DNA of 64,000 nucleotides from Halonatronum saccharophilum DSM 13868 (GTDB taxonomy: Bacteria > Bacillota > Halanaerobiia > Halobacteroidales > Halobacteroidaceae): assembly GCF_000517025.1 (NCBI RefSeq), contig NZ_KI912091.1:51816-115815 (forward strand), written 5' to 3'. Of the stretch, positions 44,674 to 53,267 are shown piece after piece (positions within the stretch are counted from its first letter, which is position 1; every line of letters begins with the position of its first letter). The notes beneath the pieces are model-generated. The model was given only the letters and a program-made list of their open reading frames with translations. It ran no database searches and was not told where the DNA came from. Made by a program: the position numbers and the translations under genes.

Positions 44674-45279
44674 GTGATAAAAGCTATTCTTTTTGATTTA
44701 GGTGAGGTAATTACTCAAACCAAATTTGAAAATGTATTAAAAAAGTATAGTCAGATTTATGGATGGAAAGTTGATGATTTAAAAGAAAGGATATTTTCTA
44801 AAGAGTATGAATTATTGTTAACAGGAAAAATGAGCTTAAACCAATTTATAGATTATTTGAATGAAGGTTTTGGACGTGTAGATAGAAGAGAATTAGATCA
44901 GTTTGTAATGGAATATTACCAGGCAGAGGTTTTAAAGGATGGGATGAAGGAAACCTTAGCAAATATAAATATGAATATAAAACTGGCTTTGATTACTAAT
45001 GATATTGGTTTGTTAGATAATAAATTAAAAAGGCTTCAAATTGATGGTATATTTGATATTATTATTAATTCACATAATGTAGGATATTTAAAGCCTAATA
45101 TAGAAATTTATGAGTATGCACTTAATCATTTAAAAGTATCAGGTAGTGAATGTTTATATATAGACAATAATCCTAAAGCTTTGGAGATAGCTTCTAGATT
45201 AGGAATAAGAACTTTAGACTTTAAAGGGGTTAAAGAATTAGAGGAGCGGCTAAAGTCGTTAAATTTAATAAATAAATAG
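44674..45279 (+). CDS. HAD-superfamily hydrolase (subfamily IA)
   Basis: 201 residues with the HAD motifs: FDLGEV (motif I in the DxG form seen in the YihX-like subgroup), LALITND (motif II), the Lys in VGYLKPNIEIY (motif III) and CLYIDNNPKAL (motif IV). The cap is the small four-helix type. It is probably a sugar-phosphate or nucleotide phosphatase; the substrate is unknown. The start is GTG with GGAG upstream. The following lipoprotein gene begins 19 nt later, so they may be one unit. Confidence 0.85.
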   Translation: MIKAILFDLGEVITQTKFENVLKKYSQIYGWKVDDLKERIFSKEYELLLTGKMSLNQFIDYLNEGFGRVDRRELDQFVMEYYQAEVLKDGMKETLANINMNIKLALITNDIGLLDNKLKRLQIDGIFDIIINSHNVGYLKPNIEIYEYALNHLKVSGSECLYIDNNPKALEIASRLGIRTLDFKGVKELEERLKSLNLINK

Positions 45280-45298
45280 CAGGAGTGGGGGGATTAAG

Positions 45299-46978
45299 AT
45301 GAGGAAAATTTTGGTCTTTATATTATCTCTTGTAGTTATGTTAACTGTAGTTGGATGTAAAGATGATGATAAGTTAAATGGTGGTCAAAATGGACAGGTA
45401 GTTAATGAGAGTATTGACCTTTTAAAAGAGTTTAGAAACTTCAAAGAAGAAGTGAAAAAACTTAGAGGGGTACAAGGAAAAGAGGAATTAATTGATGATA
45501 TTATTGATAAAATGGGAGAAGGTAGCTTTCCTTTAGTTCAAGGAGAGGATGTTATCTTTTTTTATAGAGGCGATGTAGGAGAAGAAGTTTATTTATTAAG
45601 TGATCTAAGCAATTGGCAAAAGATTAATATGAATAATTTGGACAATACTTCTTTATATTATGTACAACTTAAAATAGACCCTAAGTCAAGCTTTGAATAT
45701 AAGTTTTGGGTTGATGGGGAATTCAAAGCTGATTCTTTAAATAGCCTAAAAGTTGCTAATTATCAATTTGAAGAAAGTAATCAAGTAGTTATGGAAAAGT
45801 ATGATCTTAAAGGTTATTGGGTAGAAAGGGAAGGTGTTGAGAGAGGTAGTATAAAGGATATTAGTATCGAAGATATGAATATACAACTTTATTTACCCTT
45901 TGATTATAATAAAGATGAAAATTATTCAGCAATCTATTTTCTCGGCAATGAATATCTAAGTTATGGAAAAGCAGTTAATACCCTAGATAATTTAATTTAT
46001 TCTAAAGAGGTGGATGGGGTTATTGCTATATTTATTCCTTATAATCACCTGTTATCTTATAATGATAAGGAGAGGATAGATATTCTTAAGGGTTTAGTGC
46101 CTTATATTAGTGACACTTATAATGCGATTAAAGATCAGATTATAGTGTCTAATTCTAACTTAGCTTCTCTAGGTGCTAGGGCTTCTTTGGAGGGGGAGGG
46201 GCTAATAGACAAAGTAGTTCTTCAATCCCCAATAGTAGATAGAAATCTCTTAACATTGATTGAAAAAGGTGATAATAAGGGATTAGAGTTTTATATAGAT
46301 TGGGGCATCTTTAATTGGGACTCTAATTTTAATAATACTCTTGATCTTTTGCATAAGTTAGAAGCTTTTGATTATTCATATACCTTCAGAAAACATTATA
46401 GTGGTAATGGATGGGCCAACTGGCGTGAAGGTCTATCTTATGCTTTAGATTATACTTTAAATGACCTAGATGATAGTTTTGAAAAGAGTATAATTATAGA
46501 AGAGGACTTTAAAAGGGATTACCCTAGGTATTTAGATGATGTTGATAACTACTCATTTAGTGGTAAGCGGGGAGAAGAGTCATATATTATTAAGTTTAAC
46601 AAGAGCTCTATTATGGGCTTAGATAACTTTAATTTCAAGAGCTTCTCTTTGGAATTAGACTTTAGTTTTATTAATCAGGGGCCTTTTGCTTTAATATTAA
46701 AAGGGGAAGATATCTATACCCTACATTTTAGTAAAGAAGAACTGACTTTACTTAAAGGTAAAGGTGATTTAATTTATCAAGGGGAATTTGATTCTAATGA
46801 AGAGTTAATTAATTTAGAGTGGAAGGTTGAGGGGGAGAAGTTGGCCCTTTATGTGCAGGAGGAAAGGTTAGTAGATGTAGCATATTCAACTTTAACAAGT
46901 AACTATCTATCTTTCTTTGGTGATGAAGGGACCAAGGTAAGCTTATCTAGATTTAAGGTAGAAGAGAGGTTAGACTAA
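45299..46978 (+). CDS. Lipoprotein with CBM48-like and esterase-like domains
   Basis: 559 residues. Lipobox VVGC (Cys20). Residues about 80-180 form an E-set/CBM48-like module (VIFFYRGDVGEEVYLLSDLSNW, FEYKFWVDGEFKAD). Residues about 190-380 resemble the enterochelin-esterase group (IQLYLPFDYNKDENYSAIYFLG, YISDTYNAIKDQIIVSNSN, GNGWANWREGLSYAL), but the expected GxSxG nucleophile elbow reads SNSNLASLG, so catalysis is doubtful. The last ~150 residues are beta-rich, like a LamG/jelly-roll module. It is likely surface or periplasmic and carbohydrate-related. It converges on the next gene with only 3 nt between stops. Confidence 0.75.
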   Translation: MRKILVFILSLVVMLTVVGCKDDDKLNGGQNGQVVNESIDLLKEFRNFKEEVKKLRGVQGKEELIDDIIDKMGEGSFPLVQGEDVIFFYRGDVGEEVYLLSDLSNWQKINMNNLDNTSLYYVQLKIDPKSSFEYKFWVDGEFKADSLNSLKVANYQFEESNQVVMEKYDLKGYWVEREGVERGSIKDISIEDMNIQLYLPFDYNKDENYSAIYFLGNEYLSYGKAVNTLDNLIYSKEVDGVIAIFIPYNHLLSYNDKERIDILKGLVPYISDTYNAIKDQIIVSNSNLASLGARASLEGEGLIDKVVLQSPIVDRNLLTLIEKGDNKGLEFYIDWGIFNWDSNFNNTLDLLHKLEAFDYSYTFRKHYSGNGWANWREGLSYALDYTLNDLDDSFEKSIIIEEDFKRDYPRYLDDVDNYSFSGKRGEESYIIKFNKSSIMGLDNFNFKSFSLELDFSFINQGPFALILKGEDIYTLHFSKEELTLLKGKGDLIYQGEFDSNEELINLEWKVEGEKLALYVQEERLVDVAYSTLTSNYLSFFGDEGTKVSLSRFKVEERLD

Positions 46979-46981
46979 GGG

Positions 46982-47506
46982 CTATCTTCTTTTGATATTA
47001 AGGTTTTTAGAAGGAATATCTTTGGTATAGATAAATTCTGCTTTGAATTGACCCTGGTATTCTTCAAAGGGGATAGTAATGGCAATATCTTTTAATCTCT
47101 CCCAGAAGTGATTAGATATTTGATATTCTTCATTGAGTTTTAGAATTTCATCAGCAATTTGGTGAGGGAAGGCATAAAGTTTCGTTAGGTCAAGTTTGTT
47201 GATCTTTACTTCAATATGGGTCTCTTCTTTAATCATCTCTCCCCAGAAATATATACCCAATGGGCGCTTTACCTTCTGATCGATAAAGGAGGTAGTACCC
47301 CTTGGGTTTTTAGCATTTATTAGGCCTTCTTTCTTTATTTTTGCAAAGGCTTCTTTTTTATATCTCTTCTTCTCTTCTCGAATAAAATGATAAAGTTTAT
47401 CAGGAACTAATTCTTCTTTGGGAGTTTGATAGTATAAGCCTTCTAGTTCTAATAATTTATTCTCTTCTTCGATGGGTAGAAGTTTTTTCTTTTCAGTTTT
47501 TAACAC
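46982..47506 (-). CDS. Uncharacterised soluble protein
   Basis: 174 residues on the minus strand, start GTG at 47506 with AAAGGAGG 8 nt upstream. Rich in Lys and Glu. The middle (LYHFIREEKKRYKKEAFAKIKKEGLI, RGTTSFIDQKVKRPLGIYFW) has the LYHF...I...GLI...YFW spacing seen in some small ADP-ribosyltransferase-like folds, but key residues cannot be confirmed, so no function is given. It is the only minus-strand gene between 16 and 59 kb and lies between a lipoprotein gene and nadD. Confidence 0.6.
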   Translation of the reverse strand: MLKTEKKKLLPIEEENKLLELEGLYYQTPKEELVPDKLYHFIREEKKRYKKEAFAKIKKEGLINAKNPRGTTSFIDQKVKRPLGIYFWGEMIKEETHIEVKINKLDLTKLYAFPHQIADEILKLNEEYQISNHFWERLKDIAITIPFEEYQGQFKAEFIYTKDIPSKNLNIKRR

Positions 47507-47610
47507 TTATGCTACCTCCTTTTTTATTTTAGTTTATCCAAATTAGCTACTATTTATAATCAATAGATTGGCTTTGGGTCAGTAAAAAGCCTGTTTGGGT
47601 CAAATTTAAC

Positions 47611-47637
47611 TTGAGAGAAAGGGAAAGTTGATATAAT
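47611..47637 (+). promoter_or_regulatory. Promoter candidate for nadD
   Basis: TTGAGA (47611-47616), 15-nt spacer, TATAAT (47632-47637), 46 nt before the start; the short spacer makes it moderate. Confidence 0.4.
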
Positions 47638-47682
47638 ATATATAGTATACTTACGATAAATCTTATATTAGGAGTTGAAAGT

Positions 47683-48288
47683 ATGGCTGAAGATAAAAAA
47701 GGGATTGGGATTATGGGAGGAACTTTTGATCCAATTCATAATGGACATCTATTGACTGCCCAGTGTGCAGCTTATCAACATAATTTAGAAAAAGTTATTT
47801 TCGTACCATCAGGAAACCCACCTCATAAGACAGAAAAGAAGATTACAGATGCCCAAGAGAGATATGTAATGGCTTTATTGGCTACTATGAGTAATCCAAT
47901 CTTTGATGTATCTAGAATTGAGATTGATCGGGAAGGACTGTCATATACTGTAGATACAGTAAGAGAGTTTAAAAAGATATATCCAGATAGAAAGATATAT
48001 TTCATAACTGGAGCTGATGCTATATTAGAGATATTTACGTGGAAGAATCCAGAAAAACTATTAGAGGAGACAGAGTTTATTGCAGCAAGTAGGCCAGGTT
48101 ATTGCCTGTCACAGCTAGGTCAAAAGATATATGATTCTTATCGAGAGACAATACATCCTCTACAAATACCGGGACTAGCTATCTCATCTACTGATATAAG
48201 AGCAAGAGTAGAAGAGGGACGTCCAATAAAGTATCAGTTACCAGAAAGCATAGAAGCTTATATTAAAAAACATAATCTATACAGATAG
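47683..48288 (+). CDS. nadD: Nicotinate-nucleotide adenylyltransferase
   Basis: 201 residues, normal length. It adenylates nicotinate mononucleotide in NAD synthesis. The nucleotidyltransferase signature GGTFDPIHNGHLL is at the N-terminus, with FVPSGNPPHK, ISSTDIRARVEEGRPIKYQLP near the end; ISSTxIR is the second conserved site. In many Firmicutes nadD precedes yqeK; here a DEAD-box helicase gene is interposed. Confidence 0.95.
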   Translation: MAEDKKGIGIMGGTFDPIHNGHLLTAQCAAYQHNLEKVIFVPSGNPPHKTEKKITDAQERYVMALLATMSNPIFDVSRIEIDREGLSYTVDTVREFKKIYPDRKIYFITGADAILEIFTWKNPEKLLEETEFIAASRPGYCLSQLGQKIYDSYRETIHPLQIPGLAISSTDIRARVEEGRPIKYQLPESIEAYIKKHNLYR

Positions 48289-48819
48289 GATTAAGGGCTG
48301 GTAGAGATTGTAATAATAAAGTGTAGCTTTATTACTATATTTCTTTACTTTTTAGTAAGAAGATGATAAGGTAAATGTTGGCTATACTATTAAATAGATT
48401 ATCATATTCGAGGCAGATGAGCTATTCTTATATTATTAAAGGGGAAAGGAAGGAATTTTAGATTTAAAGAGAAAGCTTTGGTCAATAAGTTAACTATTAT
48501 GTCAATTCTATTTGTATTTAAATGATAGTTGAGACCAATACTACCAAATCGACTTGGATTGTGGCATTAAGTTTTGTGCTTTGATTGGTTAAGAGATTTA
48601 AAGGATATAAAAATCCTTTGAGTCTAAATGTCGCATTATAGGAATAGATAATTAATGCTAAGATATTAATAATAAATAAAAGTGAAGTTAGTATTCTAAG
48701 TTATAAAGTCAATTTAGGTTATAATTTAAATAAAATTTTAAAATGGTTATTTTTTATCCTAATAATTGTAATACTATATAGTGAAGAAGCTAACGAAATA
48801 AAAAAGGAGAGTTTAAAAT
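48289..48819. other. Long gap and probable 5' leader of the helicase gene
   Basis: No gene is seen. An imperfect member of the TAATAAAG/CTTTATTA hairpin family is at about 48311-48336. The rest is AT-rich. A long untranslated leader is common for cold-inducible DEAD-box helicase genes, but no defined structure can be claimed. Confidence 0.4.
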
Positions 48820-50403
48820 ATGGAAAAGAAGAAATTTGAAGAGTTAAATATATCTAATGATATAAAGAGGGCAGTCTCAGATATGGGCTTTGAGGAGGCT
48901 ACTCCGATTCAAAGTCAGGCTATTCCTCATATACTAGATGGAAGAGATGTTATTGGTCAAGCTCAAACAGGAACTGGAAAAACTGCTGCTTTTGGTATTC
49001 CAATTTTAGAGATGATTGATGAAAGAATCAATGCACCTCAAGCGTTAGTTTTATGTCCAACAAGGGAGTTAGCTATACAGGTATCTGAAGAATTAAAGAG
49101 ACTTTCTAAACATATGAGAGGTGTTAGAGTACTACCTATTTATGGAGGTCAATCTATTAATCGTCAGATTAAAGCTCTAAAGAAGGGTGTACAGATTGTA
49201 ATAGGAACTCCGGGTCGTTTGATGGATCATATGAGAAGAAGAACTTTGAAGTTAGATAATATAAATAAAATCATCTTAGATGAAGCTGATGAGATGTTAA
49301 ATATGGGCTTTAGAGAAGATATCGAGACAATATTAAAAGGGCTTAATAATGGGATACAGACAATATTCTTCTCTGCTACAATGCCTAGAGCTATTTTGAA
49401 CTTAAGAAAGAAGTATCAAAAGAACCCAGAATTGATCAAAGTAGTTCATAAGAAATTAACAGTTCCAAGTATCGAACAAGCTTACTTTGAGGTGAAAAAG
49501 AGAGATAAGTTAGATGTATTATCTCGACTGATAGATATGTATAATCCTAAGCTTTCTATTGTCTTTTGTAATACAAGAAGACAGGTTGATGAGTTGGTAA
49601 TTCAATTACAAGCTAGAGGTTATTTTACTGATGGACTACATGGTGGTTTAAATCAACCTCAAAGAGATAGAGTTATGGGCAAATTTAAGAATGGTACAAT
49701 TGAAGTTTTAGTAGCTACTGATGTAGCAGCTCGTGGAATTGATATTGATGATGTTGAGGCAGTATTTAATTATGATATTCCTCAGGATGAGGAGTATTAT
49801 GTCCACAGAATTGGTAGAACTGGTAGAGCAGGTAGAACTGGTAGGGCCTTTACTTTTGTAGTAGGTAAAGAGATCTATAAATTAAAGGATATTCAAAAGT
49901 ATACTAAGACTAAGATAAAGAGAAGGTCAGTACCTTCAGCAAGTGATGTAGAGGAGATTAAAGCTAATCTATATCTTGAGAATGTAGCTGAAGTATTAGA
50001 TGCCGGCAAATTATCTAAAGAGATTAAGTTTATTGAAAACTTAGTAGAAGATGACTATACAGCAATAGATATTGCTGCTGCACTATTAAAGTTGGCCCTT
50101 GAGGATACCGCTAAAGAGGATACTGACCTTGAGGATGAGTTTAGAAATACTGGTGCAGAGCCTGGTATGGTAAGGTTGTTTGTTAATATTGGAAAGAAAC
50201 AAAAGATAAGTCCAGGTGATGTAGTGGGAGCAATTGCAGGAGAAACCAATCTTCCAGGAAGTATGATTGGATTAATTGATATTTATGATAGATATACTTT
50301 TGTAGAGGTTCCAAGAGAGCATGCTAGAGAAGTGCTTAATGTAATGCAGAATAATAGAATAAAAGGTAACAATATAACTATGGAGCCTGCTAACCCAAGA
50401 TAA
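48820..50403 (+). CDS. DEAD-box RNA helicase (DeaD/CshA/DbpA type)
   Basis: 527 residues. All helicase motifs are visible: GFEEATPIQSQAIP (Q), AQTGTGKTAAFG (I), PTRELAIQ (Ia), TPGRL (Ib), DEADEML (II), SATMP (III), VFCNTRRQVDEL (IV), DVAARGIDI (V) and HRIGRTGRAG (VI). The C-terminal ~75 residues (MVRLFVNIGKKQKISPGDVVGAIAGE) form the DbpA-type RNA-binding domain. It unwinds RNA in ribosome assembly or RNA decay, in the cytoplasm. The ribosome site is AAAAGGAG. It forms its own unit with a terminator. Confidence 0.95.
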   Translation: MEKKKFEELNISNDIKRAVSDMGFEEATPIQSQAIPHILDGRDVIGQAQTGTGKTAAFGIPILEMIDERINAPQALVLCPTRELAIQVSEELKRLSKHMRGVRVLPIYGGQSINRQIKALKKGVQIVIGTPGRLMDHMRRRTLKLDNINKIILDEADEMLNMGFREDIETILKGLNNGIQTIFFSATMPRAILNLRKKYQKNPELIKVVHKKLTVPSIEQAYFEVKKRDKLDVLSRLIDMYNPKLSIVFCNTRRQVDELVIQLQARGYFTDGLHGGLNQPQRDRVMGKFKNGTIEVLVATDVAARGIDIDDVEAVFNYDIPQDEEYYVHRIGRTGRAGRTGRAFTFVVGKEIYKLKDIQKYTKTKIKRRSVPSASDVEEIKANLYLENVAEVLDAGKLSKEIKFIENLVEDDYTAIDIAAALLKLALEDTAKEDTDLEDEFRNTGAEPGMVRLFVNIGKKQKISPGDVVGAIAGETNLPGSMIGLIDIYDRYTFVEVPREHAREVLNVMQNNRIKGNNITMEPANPR

Positions 50404-50426
50404 AGATATAAATAATAGGTAATAGA

Positions 50427-50494
50427 GAATAAAGGATAAAGGTATAGATTTTGATTCTAAATTAATCTATTCATTATTCTTTATTCGCTTTTTT
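50427..50494 (+). terminator. Terminator of the helicase gene
   Basis: GAATAAAGGATAA and the later TTATTCTTTATTC form the stem; GCTTTTTTATTT follows. Confidence 0.6.
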
Positions 50495-50538
50495 ATTTAC
50501 AATAAATTATCAAGCGAAGTTAAAAAGAGGTGTTTTCA

Positions 50539-51096
50539 ATGAAAGAAGAGAAAGCTATTGAAATTTTATCTCAAATGATAAGTGAAGATCGTTTAAAACA
50601 TACTTTAGGAGTTAGGGATACAGCAATAAAATTAGCAAAGATTCATAGTGTTGATCAGGAGAAAGCCCGTTGGGCTGCTTTGTTACATGATTGTGCTAAG
50701 GGGATCCCCAATAATATCCTATTGAAGAAAGCAGAAGAATTTGCTATAGTGATAGATGATATTTATAAAAAAGTTCCTGCTTTGTTGCATGGTCCTGTAG
50801 GTGCAGAGATTGCAAAGAATAAATTTAGAATAGAAGATGAAGAAATTTTAAGAGCAATAAGTTGCCATACTTTAGGAAGTGAAGAGATGAGCCAATTAGA
50901 TAAGGTTATCTTTTTAGCCGATTTTATTGAGCCTAATCGAAACTGTGAAGCTATAGAAACTTTAAGAGAAAAGGTGAAGGGAGAGTCTTTAGATAAAGGA
51001 GTTAGAATGGCTTGTGAAAATACAATAAGATATAATTTAACTTTAGGAAGAATTATTCATCCACAAACTATATTGACTAGAAACTCTTTAATTTAG
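50539..51096 (+). CDS. yqeK: HD-domain hydrolase of the YqeK family
   Basis: 185 residues. The HD motifs HTLGVRD, LLHDCAKG, HGPVGAEIAK and LADFIEPNR are those of YqeK, which hydrolyses diadenosine tetraphosphate. ATG 50539 is chosen over GTG 50530 because AAAGAGG directly abuts the GTG. The gene leads the conserved order yqeK - LCP protein - rsfS with small gaps, so the three form an operon. Confidence 0.93.
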   Translation: MKEEKAIEILSQMISEDRLKHTLGVRDTAIKLAKIHSVDQEKARWAALLHDCAKGIPNNILLKKAEEFAIVIDDIYKKVPALLHGPVGAEIAKNKFRIEDEEILRAISCHTLGSEEMSQLDKVIFLADFIEPNRNCEAIETLREKVKGESLDKGVRMACENTIRYNLTLGRIIHPQTILTRNSLI

Positions 51097-51111
51097 AGAG
51101 GAAGTGAAATT

Positions 51112-52308
51112 ATGTCCCTTAAATCTAAGACTTTCAGGATAATTGGTCTGGCTTTAATAATTTTTTTGGTGGTTTTTGGGACAGGTATCTTTGGTTTTAA
51201 TTTGTTCTCGCCTTTTAGAGATCAATTTGAAGATGAAGATTTAGAAGAAGTGATAAAAGAGGATAGAACTCTTAATTTTCTTTTATTAGGTATTGATTCA
51301 GCTCATAACGGAGATAGTAGAGCTGATACTTTAATGATTCTTAGTTTAGATTTAGATTCTAATAAAGCTGGAATAATATCTATTCCACGAGATACTAGAG
51401 TTAAACTTTCTGGCAGAGATCATCATAGTAAGATTAATACTGCTTATGCAGAAGGTGGTCCCTCTTTAACTAAGGAGGCTGTAGAAGGTCTATTAGAAAC
51501 AGATGTGGATTATTATTTAGAGCTAGATTATCAAGGTTTTATAGAAATTGTAAACAGCTTAGGTGGAGTTGAACTAGAGATAGAGCAAGATATGTATTAT
51601 GTAGACCAAGCAGATGATCTATATATTAATTTAAAGGCGGGGAGAAGAAGACTAGATGGTGAAGAGTCTTTAGACTATGTTCGTTATAGAGAAGAACTCT
51701 TTGCTGACATTGGAAGGATAGAAAGACAACAGAAATTCTTAGAGGCAGCTTTAGATGAAGCTATGAAGTTTAGAACTATACTAAAGGTTCCAGAGTTGGT
51801 GCAGATTATTAACCGGAATGTTAGTACAGACTTAGGTTTAAGTCGAATGCTTCAGTTAGGTTCTTTTTTATACAACTTTGAAGAAGATAATTTAGAGATG
51901 TTGACCTTGCCAGGAGACCCTAGATACATTAGCGGTGTTAGTTACTGGTACCCTCATAAGGATGAGATAGAGCTTTTAGTAGATTCCCTAGTTAGAAATA
52001 AGTATTATTTTAATAATTCCAAATTGAATCTTCGTATCTCAAATGGGAGCGGCCGAGTTGGAGTTGCTAGAGGTTTTGCTAATATCTTAGGTGAGCAAGG
52101 ATATACTGTTGAAGGTATCGCTAATGCTGATCGCTATGATTATTCGAAAACTTTAGTTTTTGCTCCTGAAGATAAGGCAGATGATCTTAGGTCTTTAGTT
52201 GAGTATTTAAACGCAGATTTGAGATTAGAAGAAGAGAGAGCTCTGATTGAAGTTATTATTGGAAAAGATATAGTTGAACGCAAGATAGAACAAGGTCTTT
52301 TTAGTTGA
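51112..52308 (+). CDS. LytR-CpsA-Psr (LCP) family protein with LytR_C domain
   Basis: 398 residues. One N-terminal membrane helix, then the LCP domain (LNFLLLGIDSAHNGDSRADTLMIL, IISIPRDTRVKL, INTAYAEGG, RRLDGEESLDYVRYR) with the phosphate-binding arginines, then a C-terminal LytR_C domain (NLRISNGSGRVGVARGFANIL). LCP enzymes transfer polymers from lipid carriers onto peptidoglycan at the outer face of the membrane. The ribosome site is GAGGAAGTG; it is in operon with yqeK. Confidence 0.92.
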   Translation: MSLKSKTFRIIGLALIIFLVVFGTGIFGFNLFSPFRDQFEDEDLEEVIKEDRTLNFLLLGIDSAHNGDSRADTLMILSLDLDSNKAGIISIPRDTRVKLSGRDHHSKINTAYAEGGPSLTKEAVEGLLETDVDYYLELDYQGFIEIVNSLGGVELEIEQDMYYVDQADDLYINLKAGRRRLDGEESLDYVRYREELFADIGRIERQQKFLEAALDEAMKFRTILKVPELVQIINRNVSTDLGLSRMLQLGSFLYNFEEDNLEMLTLPGDPRYISGVSYWYPHKDEIELLVDSLVRNKYYFNNSKLNLRISNGSGRVGVARGFANILGEQGYTVEGIANADRYDYSKTLVFAPEDKADDLRSLVEYLNADLRLEEERALIEVIIGKDIVERKIEQGLFS

Positions 52309-52356
52309 ATATAGAATAATTAATATATAGAATGATTAGAGTTATGAGGAGGTATT

Positions 52357-52698
52357 TTGATAGTGGAAAGCAAATTAGTTGAAAAAATTGTAGAAGCAGC
52401 ACAAGATAAAAAAGCTGAAGATATTGTAGTTTTAGATGTTAGAGGGATCTCTATATTGGCTGATTACTTTATCATCTGTAGTGGTAGTGCTAATACTCAA
52501 GTTAGAGCTGTAGCTACTTCTATTGAACATAGGCTTGAGGATGAAGAGGTCTATGTTGATAGAAAAGAAGGGTTAGATGGAGGTCGTTGGGCTGTCTTAG
52601 ATTATTCTGATGCTATAGTTCATATCTTTCACAAGGATGAAAGGGAGCATTATGATTTAGAAAGACTATGGGGAGATGCAAAGAGGATTGAAGTTTAA
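52357..52698 (+). CDS. rsfS: Ribosome silencing factor
   Basis: 113 residues, full length. RsfS binds ribosomal protein L14 and blocks subunit joining. Conserved: DIVVLDVRGISILADYFIIC, GLDGGRWAVLDYSDAIVHIF and YDLERLWGDA. The start is TTG 52357 or GTG 52363, both after AGGAGG; the longer form is given. It is the last gene of the yqeK operon, followed by a strong terminator. Confidence 0.95.
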   Translation: MIVESKLVEKIVEAAQDKKAEDIVVLDVRGISILADYFIICSGSANTQVRAVATSIEHRLEDEEVYVDRKEGLDGGRWAVLDYSDAIVHIFHKDEREHYDLERLWGDAKRIEV

Positions 52699-52733
52699 TT
52701 TTAAGGCGAGCCTTCTCGCCTTAAAATTCTTTT
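52697..52733 (+). terminator. Terminator of the yqeK-rsfS operon
   Basis: AATTTTAAGGCGAG (52697-52710), loop CCTT, exact complement 52715-52728, then CTTTTC. Confidence 0.88.
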
Positions 52734-52744
52734 CTTAAAAGCTC

Positions 52745-52773
52745 TTGACAAAGGGAATATCTTATCTTATAAT
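52745..52773 (+). promoter_or_regulatory. Consensus sigma-A promoter before tRNA-Ala and leuS
   Basis: Exact TTGACA (52745-52750), 17-nt spacer, exact TATAAT (52768-52773). It is the best promoter in the window. Its transcript would run through 130 nt of leader, the tRNA, the T-box and leuS. Confidence 0.9.
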
Positions 52774-52782
52774 GATTATTGT

Positions 52783-52990
<208 letters not shown>

Positions 52991-53107
52991 AAAATTTCAA
53001 TTATAATACGCGATGAAATTTTTGGTGTTAGGTCATCGAGGCCGTCACACCACAAAATTTCAATTATTAAGTAATGGAAATTTTGTGATTGTGCTAATAT
53101 ATCAATT

Positions 53108-53179
53108 AGGGTGGTACCGCGAGAAAGAACTCTCGTCCCTAGTAAAGAATTATTTCTTTATTAGAGACGAGGGTTTTTT
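53108..53179 (+). promoter_or_regulatory. T-box antiterminator/terminator of leuS
   Basis: The T-box sequence AGGGTGGTACCGCG is at 53108-53121. The terminator stem is 53132-53171 (CTCGTC...GACGAG with long inner pairing), followed by a run of six T. Uncharged tRNA-Leu would stabilise the antiterminator and allow leuS transcription. The segment between the tRNA and the T-box is short (118 nt) and holds two similar hairpins (52986-53027 and 53051-53087). Confidence 0.88.
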
Positions 53180-53267
53180 ATAGATTTAGGGAATAATATT
53201 TTAAGAAGTTTGATTTTAATTATAAAGTATACATAAACTAACACTAAGTTAAAGGGGTTGTTGATAG

